Made by a program: the position numbers and the translations under genes
From: Cruorifilaria tuberocauda
Lineage: Eukaryota; Nematoda; Chromadorea; Rhabditida; Onchocercidae
DNA length: 64,000 nt
Direction of reading: 5' to 3'
NCBI GenBank assembly: GCA_013365365.1
Contig: JABVXU010000002.1
Location: 62,001 to 126,000, forward strand
The notes under the pieces: generated by a model
Told to the model about the DNA's origin: nothing
Databases searched by the model: none
What the model saw: the letters and a program-made list of their open reading frames with translations, nothing else
Part shown: one piece after another, positions 14,001 to 26,000 of the stretch
Position numbering within the stretch: the stretch's first letter is position 1
Layout of the letters: every line of letters starts with the position of its first letter

Positions 14001-17000
14001 AATATACTAAATCCATAAACCGAATTTCATCTATGCCATAAATTTAATATCGCTGATGAAAGTCAATGGTAACACCAGTTTGATGTAAACATTTTTATGC
14101 CGACCAAAATTTGCATGTGAAAGAAATAATTGCGTACAAGAAATACATTTAAAATTGGAAATGCATATTTCCATTAACGATTGCATTTGTGGAGAAAAAG
14201 GAAAAACCTGAAAGCATATCTTTAATTAACATCCATTCCCATTCCGAGGCAGAAAAAAAGATTTCGAGCGACAATTCGCTTTTCCTATCTTTGTGTATTT
14301 TGAGATGGGAAATCGATCGATCTAGCGGATCAATGAGGCGTTGTTGTTCATTTTGCAGAGAAGAACAATTGATATATTTTTGTTAATTATTTGTTTTACA
14401 ATAAAACTTTTTTTTGAAAATTTAAAAATAAAAACTGGGAAGTGATTAATTTCTTTCCTTTTTTTCAACTAAAAAATAATTAAAATTTTTTGGTAGCTCA
14501 TCGTTCATCACCCATAGGCGAAATCTTTTTGTTTCAGTTTAAAAGAGATTAATTAAATTAAAAAACGTTTATATGCGAATGACAGATCACTGATTAATCA
14601 ATTCCAGTAAAATAGTATCTGATAACATGTAGAACAATTTCCGTAATTTAGCTATTCAAAAATTGCTTTCAGAATCAGATCAATAAATATTTTAAACTAC
14701 CCAAACTCTTTTGTTACATCTGTCTTCAGTATTTTAAGCACAACCGTATATTTTAGGTAGCGGAAGAAGGCGAATGTGTACTTAACGTCCAGGCCTTAGA
14801 GCTAATTTCAGTGAACGATCAGAAAACAACGATATTAGCTCATCTGGAAAGTGTGATGAGAGAGCGTGATAAATACGCTAATCGACTCTATGAAATGTCC
14901 AGTGAACAAGTTAGCCTTGTTTCTTAATTTCGATTAAAGATTGAGAGATTTTTCTGCCACTCTCCTATTTCTTATTTACAAAAACTCGAAAATATAATTC
15001 AAATAGAAAGAAAAAGGAAAATATTCTTTTTTTTCCATGCTTCTTCAACGGCCAAATAATGTTTTCAACGCGGGATATATGTGATAAGTCATTCTTTAGT
15101 TCCTACTTGAATATCAGCTATCTCTTGAATTTTTTATCTCATTTAAAATGAATTAATTGTAATGTAGGAAAATGATGAAAACAGTACGACCACTGGCTCC
15201 TCTTCAGTGTCCAATGAAATGATACAGACAATAAAGCAGCTATCGGAGAATAGATGTGGTATGTGATAATATCACTTATCACTTAGATATATTTTTATCA
15301 TATATCCATTTTTCTGCAATCATTCAATTTTTTTTAAACGTTGAAGAAAGAAATTACAGAAGACCGTATTCCAACAGCCACTACAATGGAAAGACATGCA
15401 AGTGTTGAACTTGCATCCGCAAAGGCTGAGCTCCGAAAGCTAAGAAATATGATGTGAGTTTCGCTGAAGTTTACGTTTAAGCATTTCTTTAGAATCGATT
15501 TTAGAGTAGAAGAAATGACTGACATAACATACTGAAGAGTTTATTAAATGCGTTTGGATGCCATATTCATCAAATTATATGATAAACCACATCACATACT
15601 TCACGATATGAAGACTACGCTTACTGTGTTTTAATTCTCTGAAATGCAATGAGTTTAAGCGATTCGAGTTCTCTCGAAGATTGAGCTCTCGATTTGACCA
15701 GAATTCAGGTCTTTTATCTTGCCTTCTGCTGCATCTGTTCACCATTGAGAACGAATACAATGTGTTCGAATATAAAGTTAAATTAAATTTTAATCAGTCT
15801 ATGTAAATATCGAAATTTTGGTTAAAAGCCTTTATTCCATTTTAATTCACTTCCATGTCTAAAATAATGTGCTACGAATGCAAATAAAAGAATTGCTAAC
15901 AAAATAAAACAGGAATAGTTGTACAATCGCTTGCTTTCAAGTATAAATTTCCAAACAAAATTATCTTATCAACTGATTGCGGCATTTTGGAAATTAACAA
16001 AATTCAAACTAGCGGATTCATTTAAAGTAAAATAAAATCCAATCATTAATAGAATAATATTTTAAAAGAGTGAAGGAAAGATCTTTATTAAAATTTAAAT
16101 GTAATAGTTGTAACTATCTGTTTCAAAATTTTTACAGTTTCATTGAAAACAACTTCACTTACCTAAGTATTCTGTCCTATTATAGTGATTTTAAAATAAC
16201 ACATTTCTTTTTCGTAAGTAAAATTGCAAGAAAATACCCATTTAATCATGACGTAAAACAATGTATCCTCACCTGTACGAATAAATTATCAATTCAATGT
16301 TATATTTTTCAATTCACATGGTATGATATATGTAATTAAGGATTAATTAATGAATGCTGATAGATGATGGATGAATGATTTTGTAGGGAGGAAAGAGATG
16401 AGATGATCGCAGAACTGAAAGATGAAGCGGAAGCTCGTGAAGTGGATATTTTAAGAATGCAGCAGGAACGACTGGAACTTGTTAAAGATGCTCGAGCAGC
16501 AAAGGATTATCGTGACGAGATTGAATGCTTACAGCATAAGGTCAGCTGCCATTCCTTCAAATATTTTATTGTAATTGTTTCATTAATTCTGTTCGAACAA
16601 TTTCTAAATCTCTTATTTCATCCTTTCTTTCTCAATCTCTTCTATCACACAAATTTTCTGCTTTTTACTCAAAAAGTTGATACACAATTAGTTTAGCAGC
16701 ATTAGTTACATTAAATTGTTTAGTAGTTTTATATTCTACCATTTAAAATTGAAATTTCAATACTGCGATTTACAGTTGGCAAATTATGATAAGCTAGAAG
16801 CTGATAATGACAAGTTAAAGGAGAAACTGTCTGATTTAGATTTTTTCAAATCTCGAGTAACGGTACGTTCTTTTTATCATGTTGTTATGAAAACGCTCTA
16901 TTAAATTTTCGAAAATTTTTTCAAAATATAATATTTCAGTTTCAAACATTTATTTGTTTATTCATTTGTTTTTATTGAACTCAATTTTTAATTTTCCACA

Positions 17001-20000
17001 TAGAACTACATATCAAACAAAATATTTCAATTAATGTGGCAGGATAGTTGAAATTGAGTTGCTTTACTGAAAAATATTTAAATTAATGCAAATTTTTCTC
17101 AGAGTTTGAAATTTGAAAAGAACTTCAAATATACATTTGAATTAACAAACTCTTTTCTTCGTATAATTTTGTTTTGTTTATTATTTTTTACAATTTTGAT
17201 TATCTAATTTCTTTCATCCAGTTTTATTCGTATTCTAACCGAGAAAATTCTTTTTTGCAGCAATTAAAAGAAGAGAATGAAATAATGCAAGAATCGTGCA
17301 CAGTGCTGGAAGATCAACTTGAACAATGTCAACGGAAAGTTTCAAGTCATATCGATGTGGAAATAAAACTAGCTGATTATCAGAATCAAATAAAACAGTA
17401 CCTTGCTGATATCACTAAGGTTTATTTTGCTAGGAAATGAAATAAAATGATATTTTCTTCATCAAATTATACCTTCAAGGAGTTTTTTAAGTAAGGTATA
17501 GTTAAGAAGTTTTTTTGAATTCATATATTCTTTTTTTTTCTGATTTGATATTTTTTCATTTTAGGATCGTGAGAAAATTGAGCATTTATTGGTGGAAAAT
17601 GGCCGTTTGGAAAGAGAATTGAAAAGTGAACAGCAAAAGAGTTTAGCGTTGGAACGAAAAGTGGAATGTATGAATAAGGTGGAGTTGCGTGAAAATTTCG
17701 GATCGTTGGGAAGTGAAATAGCTAATGATGATAAGAAGCGAATTTTGGAACTGGAATTGGAAAATAGGAAATTGAGAACAAAACTGGAGAATGCTAAGTA
17801 AGAATTTTTATCTCAGTTGAAATTTTGATGGAGACATTTACTCGTTATTGCTTTCAGTCTGATAAGTTTTTTAATTCATGTACTTGAGCTTTTATATCAA
17901 AAGATTTGTGATACAAAGCTTCAAGGTGGAAAATTGAATACATAAGTTTCTGAAGAGAATTTGTATTATTTGTTCACATGCCATTGAAGTTTTGCATGAA
18001 ATAAAATTTTGCAAATGATAACTGAGAAATTTGAACCAAGTGAGAAGTAAATGACCTTTAATCAGAAGCCTCCGTATCAATCTCATTTCAAAATTTTTAC
18101 GTTTAGTAATTATGAAGAAGCGGGTGAAATTCATGCGAAATTATTGCGAACTGAAATAGAACTATCAGAAAAGAAAGAAGAGTGCGGAATGTTGGATCAG
18201 CAAGTTCAACAATTTCAAATAACTTTATCACAAGTTACCTCACAGTATCAGAAGGTATTTTTTTGAGTTGTCAATAGAAAGATGCATGATAAACTTTTAT
18301 TAAATTGAAAAATTGAATCACTTGTATTAAATATCATAAGAGTATGTTTAATTTTTAATTTCAGACGATTAAAAATTACTTTTAAAATTAAGAATTGAAA
18401 ATATTCATATCATAAATTTATAATAGAAGATAAGAAATTGAAATTATTTCAAATGAATCATTTTTCTGATTATTTGGCGCCCTCTCATAATTGTTCTCTA
18501 CAATTAACTTACATTTTTCATTTCAATTTTTTCAAAAAATTTGCAGATATTTGAGTTAGCACAAATATTTTCTCAAATGCTTTAATATTTTTAATATTTT
18601 TCTTTCTAATGAAGATGGAAATGATAAAAGGAATTTATAGACTTGCGATCTGTGCAACACACTGATAGTGGAACGAGATTTAGCTCAACAGAATTTGCAG
18701 GAGGCAAGAAAGAAATTTTCCGATTTCCAAAATGAGCAAGAAAATGATCTTGCTAAAGCGGTATTTGAATTAATTGATTCTTTTTAGAAAATTTCAATTC
18801 TGATTGAGTAGATTGAAAATGAATGAAAATTTCCTCGTACGCTTTCCCATCCTAATCTAAATCAATCTTGATGAATGAGAATATGTTGCAGCAAAATTTT
18901 TTTAATACCATCGATACAGACTGTCTCATATTTAGCATTTGAGGAAGGACTTTTTTAGATTTCGGAGTTGCAAGAAACTTTGAAAGTTAAAGAAGGGGAA
19001 ATTAGTTGCTTACAAAAGGTGAAAATGCAGACAGATGAAGAGCTTAGGAAAGCGATCGAAAATGAACAAATATCGGCAATTGATATGGAAAAATTAAAGC
19101 AAAAATTAAGCAAAGTTGAGCAAACTGTAAATAATTTGGAAAAGCAAAAGAAGTCATTGGAAAATGAATGGAATGCTCAGAAAGTTCGTATATTTCTCAA
19201 ATTCACTAAAATCATCGAATGATTTTCTTCATTAATTTCTTGAATAAATCTTTGATTAATATCAACGACATTAAATAATCTTTGTAATGAATAAATATCA
19301 ATAATGATAATACCCATACCCCGAAATATAATTGAATTAGTTGATAAGTTTTATCGAAAATTTGAGTTTATAAAATAAGCAGTGAAGTTACCTATGAATT
19401 TTCAAATAACCGATGCTTCTGAAAGTTAGCTTGAATAACTATTGTTTTTTTTCCTTTCAGTATCTTTATCAGGTATTTGTTCTCTTGTTAATTATTATAA
19501 CTGAAATTAGATTTTGTTTACGTAGCAGTACCCTTCATTTTGAAGGACCGAATTCAATTTTGCAAGATTTCGAATTTAGGCTCTGAACGAACGACTTGAA
19601 GGATGCATTGAAGAGAATAGGTTGAAGCTGATAAATATGGAAAGTATTCAGAAAAAGTTAGAAACTTGCGAACGAGCAACGATGGAAAGTCGAAGTCGGG
19701 TAAATGAATTGGAAAGTGAAAATCGACAGCTTAATCAACAAGTACTCTTTTTTTACTCGATTAATTTTAAATTCAGTTAGGAAATTTTTTTGAATAAAAA
19801 TCCAAAATATGAAGTTGAAATTAACTGAAAGGCTTTTTTAATTGATTCCTTCAGTTAGTCTTTTTTATTTCTGTCAAGATAATCCATAAAATGATTATTA
19901 AATTTTGAGGTTTTAAAATATCCTTCAGAGGTAGGTATGTGATTTAATTAAAATTTCGAGTTTACCATTTCATTTTTCATAGTACTTGCAATAAATATAT

Positions 20001-23000
20001 CGCAACTGTCTGATATGTTATTATGTTTGAGATGTGGAACAAGCTAATTCATTTACAGCTTGAATTGGAACTGAAAAAGATGGATCGTTTACGAGAAGAT
20101 TTGATAGCTGTGAAATCACGATGTAGTAATTTGATATCACGATTACGTTCAATCTGTGTATCAATCCATCTGAACGGTGGTAAATGTGAAACGCAAATAA
20201 TACAATCTATTGATGAAGTTTATGATGGTGATGGTGATGAGAGGATTATCTCGATTATCGATGATGTTATCATGAAAGCACTCACAGCCGCAAGGCATGA
20301 AGCTGACGCACTGAGGTTACAGCAACATACTCAAATTGCTGAATTAAATAACCTCAAGGAGGATATTGAGCGATTAAGGTTTGTAATTGAAATACTTTTG
20401 TTAGAAGTCGTAAGTCATTATCAAATTAAATTACAAAAAAGTTATGCAAAAATTTTTCCAATAGATGGAAGTAGTTTATTGAAAGCTTATTATAATATGC
20501 TGAAGTGAATTTTACTTTCTTCTTAACTAAATAAATTTTTTCTGATACTTTTCCTTTTTCTAGCAACGATATTTCTGCAAATATTTAACAATGAATAATA
20601 ACAGTTTGTTGGTGGATTTAGAATAGTTCAAATTATTTATATCATTACTTTTTTAAAAATCCTCAATATATATCTGTTTCAAATTGAAAATTGAAATCAT
20701 TTAGAAGCACTTTGAAAAAACGAATGAAAAGATTAGAATATTCAAAATGAAATCTTGTCCCTTCTATCATTAAGCATCACAAATATTCTTTTAAACAATG
20801 ATAACTGTATACAGTTCCTCGTACGTCATTTAATAGTACCTCTGTTGCTGTTTACCATTCTTAAGATATAACTTTCATTCCAGTACTGCTTGTATTTCCA
20901 CTAAAATTATTGATTGGTATTTTTAGCATCTCAAAGTAGCTATTATTATAGAAATCTTGACCCATTCAGAAGGTTCGTTCATTCTTTCAATTCTGTCCAT
21001 TACTGATTGAATGATCAAGTAGTCATTGTTTATTGTTTATAGCAATCACACTCTACTCTTTTATCATTTATCTTTGTTTTTTTCTTTAGTTATCATAAAT
21101 GAAAAATTCATTTTCTTTCTCTTATTTAACATATATATGTCATATATATTGTCATATTTTCTAGTCCAATAATAATACATTTTCTTTGTTTTTTTCTAAT
21201 ATCATCATTCCTTCTCTCTACAGATCACCAGATCCACATAGCTGTAAACTTTCTTCCAATTAAAACTCATATTTTTGTCATAGTTAAAAATTTCTTATTG
21301 ATTCACTATATTTGGTTATCTAGTAAAAAATGAAAATTTTTATTTTTACCAGTCAGATGAAATGATCCGGAACTACTTTTGTTCCTTTTATGTTGATCTC
21401 TCAGGAACTACTTTTGGTCTTTTTTATATTGATCCTTTCGATCACTAAAGAATTTATAATTGCTAGTTATTTGATGATATGATATATGCTTTTTGTAAAT
21501 CAATGTACTTTCCATCCTTGTCCTTCAAACATCACCACAGTGATTTCCTCCATCTTTGACCTTCATCACAAAACCACTGTAATCATCGATCAGTCATCAA
21601 TAACTGTTCTATACTGGTTAGAATGGTTAAATTTGAACAGTCCTCTGTTCAGTAATTGACAAATTTTATTTTAATTTCTTTGGCTTGGTCTTTGAAACAC
21701 CTTGTATCACTTACTTGTTCCGTATTATTCAAGTCTATGAAATTTAAGAGTCTAAACAGCGATTAATAGTCCGATTTAAGATCTATAAATGCCGTACAGG
21801 CGAAAGTTCTGATTTAATGATTGGATATGAATTCATTTAAAGATTAATAAACATATGTTTCATAAAACATCCAAAGTTTCTCTTTTCCTCCTATTTTACA
21901 TACCTTCAAGAATTTAATGACCTAAATATTTGCATTCATTAAGCAAATATAGATAAGTTTATCATTAAGTAAACTTTCAGACGGTCGGAAAGCGATTTGA
22001 ACGAAAGCGACGATCGTTTACATCAGTTGACTACAGAAAATAGAAATATCAAAGAACAGGCACGCATTTTATGCTTATTGATTGATAGGCGAATAAAAGT
22101 TATACCACTCAAAGATTTCATAGATTCAGTAACAGGAATGAAATGCCTGTAATTTGCTGTAATTGCAGGTATTTCTTTTACAAGAGCGAATTCGTGAAAT
22201 GCAGCAAGAAAATTCCTCAAAGTGTAGTGAAATAACATCACTGAAAAGAGAACTGGAAGAATTACAACAAAATGCCGTAAGTTATTTGAATTCTTTTTTC
22301 ATTTGGAATTTATAGCTTATAATTTAGAATTACAATTTGAATCTGAAATTTCTAATAGATAACGTCAAATGTGTTGAATTTTTGTCATCTTTTTAGAATT
22401 TATTGATAGAATATTATTCAAATCTTCTCATCTTCCTTCTTTCTTTTCGCCATAATTCGTATATTTTCAATTTCAAAAATCACAGGAATTTTCCTTTCAG
22501 ATATCAATAATTTTCATTAGATTTAAAATAAAGAAATCGTCAAGAAATTTAGAAATAAATGGACTGGAATTATGAAAAATCAGTTGATACTACTTAATCT
22601 CAATCTTTACCAAAATCTCTACCTGGTAATGTCGGGAAACCCGAGTATTAAAATTTTTTTCATCAAGCTATGCAGAGATTTCCTAACAGGAAATGGAAGT
22701 ATTTATATAGCGACATGATTAGGATAAACTCAGAATGATAATGACAGCATTTCTCTTCCCAGCAATCACTGTGATAATGTGTGTGATGATTGAATGATAT
22801 CAATTACTATCATTCGTGCTAACTGCCACTGCTGCTGTCAGCTTATCATCATTTTACTAGCATTACCATTATCTTCATCATTACTATAAATCAGAATGAG
22901 AAATCATTTATGCGTTCAATTCAACATCGGTTAATATCCATTTTTTTAAACATATTTTTTGCTTAAGTTATATTTTAGCTTAATTCAGTTAGTCATTTAC

Positions 23001-26000
23001 TTTCATATCTTTATTAGCCATTTTGCAGTTCCATCGAGAGACTATACTAAGGATCGCGTAATGTTGTCACAAGATATCTTGTTAAATGTTTTCTATTAAA
23101 ATTTTTATTTTCATTTTGTGGATTTTAGACAAACCGAAGTAAAATGCATACAGAACTTGCCAAGCTTCAAGTTTCCGTACGAAATCTTCAACTTCAGGTT
23201 TGTCCATACCAATTTTGGGCATCTTATCATTACAGGAAAAATCATTAAGAATTATCAAAATTTAATTTATTGCAGGAAGAGCTTTTAAGACAAGACAATG
23301 CGGAAATGCAAAAACAACTTAAAATCTGTGAGGAAGAAAAATTAGCCACAAAAACGGACTTCGTAAGTTTCAAATCTCATAAAATCTGCTTAATTTGCAA
23401 TTTTTTCGAACTACTTTTTCGTTCAATTGCAATTTGTCAAGTAATTAAAGAAAAAGTTTCGAAATTGACACAGAACTGTTGTTTTAAACAATAATTGAAC
23501 GGTAACTGTTTTTAAATATTATTCTAGGTGGAAATAAAAGTGAACTTTTAGGAATCGTTGCAATCAATGCATAATGCCCTTCTAATGGATCACGATCGTT
23601 TGCAGACACTGCATGATATGCTTAGTGCTGATTACGATCGTGCAAAATATGATAACACCTTGTTAAATATTAAGCTGAAGAATCATAAAGTATATTTTTA
23701 TTAAATTTAGAAAGAAATACTTTGCCATTTAAACTTTTCATTACATTAAGCAAATTTGAGGGAGCTAAATATAATATGTAAGCTTCACTTATTCATTTTC
23801 CTTCACAATTATAGGGAACTGCAGATGAAGTTTTAAATGAACGTCGACAGTTCGAGGAATTAAAATTAGCGGTTGCAGAGGAACGTGAACGGCGTGATCG
23901 TGAAATACGAGTTATGCAAAATGATATGGTGACACTACGTAATAATTATGAACAAATACGGTGAATATTCTTAAGGTTAATTTAAAAAGAGCTTTCAAAA
24001 TTAGATTTAGATCGCTTTATCTCTCACCTTAAAAGTCAAATTTTGCAGAAAAGATAATACTTCGTTAACGCGTAATGCGCAACTCATTGAGGACGAATTA
24101 CGAAAGTTTCGATTTGCCGAGCAAAGTCAGCGCGTAATTAATGGACGTTTGACAGCGCAAATTGATGATTTACAGCGAAAGTTACAAGCTCGAAATTTGG
24201 AAATCACAGAATTACTTCAGAAAATTGAAGTACTAATAACTTATGGCTAAGTTCCTTTTTTCAATTTTAAATTCGAACAATTTTATTATTATAAACGACG
24301 ATAAATTATATGTGATAAATTCAGGAGATAATAAAATTTCTGATTAATGATAAATATCTCGCTGTAAGATTAAGGGTATATTGTGAAGATTATCTGGCAA
24401 TTAATTATCTGGTAACTTCTTTGATTTCTCAGTTTCTGGTTTTTTGTTCCTATGTTTTTCTAAATATTGTAATATTCAGTTATTTACAAATCTGAACAAA
24501 ACGCTTGAAGAAGAAAATCGAGCTTTGAATCGACGCGTCAATCATCTCTTATCACAAAATCAGCATCTTTTGGCAAAAACAATGAACGACAAGGATGTCA
24601 CCTATTATAGTGCGCAAAAAGATTTTCAGGTATTGTTTAAAATTCTCCATTATTGTTAAAGATAACTTTGTCAAATTAACATTCCATTAATGAGAATAAA
24701 TCTGATAAATTCACTTTTGATTTGTTCTTTTTCTCTTTTCCAACCTCTTTCCTTCATTCTTTCAGTTTAGAGTAGTTTTTGATTATAAGAGAAATTCTTT
24801 ATTAAAGGGAAAAGCTGTGTTGCAAGAGAAATTGAGAAGTGATAAAGAGGAAGAGATAATGGAAGAATATCAAATGCTTGATAACAAAAAAGAGAAATTG
24901 GAATTTTTTGAAGGAACCTCTAAAGCACTCATTTCCAAGGTATCCAATTAACCTTCTAATGATAATCATTTTACATTTTTTATGATTTTGTCGTCTATTT
25001 TGCTTACAGCCTTAGATTAAAGAATAATTCTTATAAAATTTTTAAAATTAGCATCTTTCAGAACAACCAAAAATTCAAATACATATTTATGCATTAAATT
25101 TCAAAGGGAAAGTTGAAATTATGAACAATTTTCAAAGTTATTTTAGCTTCTTTGTTTTTCCTTGCTTATTATAGAATTCTGAATCATATAAATTCTCGAT
25201 AACCGACTCCAGCAGTAGTGGTATATTTTCCACCGAGAAGTATGTGGACGATACTTCTACTGGAGAGAAAAGTGTTCATCCGGTGGAAGAATCGTTGACA
25301 ACGATCCCAACGAAACGAAGTTCACCACTGAAAATCTCGGCAAATGGTCAGTTACCAACGAAATATCACGATCGATATATGGAAACAATCATCCAAGATA
25401 ACTATAGCGGTAGCAGCAGCAATAGTAACAGTAATTGCAATAGTGTTTCACACTTTAATTCCACGAAAACTGGAAGTCCAGGCCTAGGCTTTATTCCGGA
25501 ACTCTGTACCAAGTTTACTTCAAATGAACCTATCTGTAGTAAGGCTCATTCGTTGTCTACGCAGTCACCCGATATTATAATTTCTTTGAATTCTTCATCA
25601 TCCATGGAATATATTTCAAGACCAAATAGGCCTAGAAGCTTTTATGACAATGTTTGCTAGGAATCTCAATCTTTTTCGCTTCTAAGTTCGTAAAAAATAG
25701 TTATGATAATTTGGCTTATTCAAAATTCTACTCGCTATTCTCAATGATTTTTCTAGTCTTAAGAGAGAAAATGGGTAATATCACTTTAATTTTAAAATGC
25801 TTTCTCGGATATTTTTATGCTCAATTGACTATATTCGCACATCCAATTCTCATCTTTGTTGTTTAATATCTTTGTGTTCAAATTGTCCAATTCTGCCTTA
25901 ACTTTTTTTTTAATGTTTCAAAATTGTCGATTTAATCAAAAAAAAGAATTAAAACGTGAATAATCCCCGAATTCAACCTTAAGTAGAACTTGTATTGCAT

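Larger units (their letters stand above)
5026..14909 (+). other. grdn-1: grdn-1 exons 1-6: Hook-type domain
   Basis: Six exons encode the N-terminal globular domain. [10 protein letters not shown] (exon 1) corresponds to the family's SPLVTWVKTF start, ELCDG (exon 2) to LVDGVF, the exon 3 end [12 protein letters not shown] to LSILVRQIKFYY, exon 4 [15 protein letters not shown] to MSLPNVLIIGKNPF, and exon 5 carries [10 protein letters not shown]. Exons 3-4 and 4-5 are separated by the two largest introns of the gene (3.3 and 4.3 kb), the usual place for first-intron regulatory DNA. Confidence 0.85.

Noticed and set aside
14189..14386. 65-codon plus-strand open frame in a Girdin intron
   Set aside because: Cannot be joined in phase without disturbing the conserved EIKK/VAEE-type junction of the flanking exons; no homology recognised.
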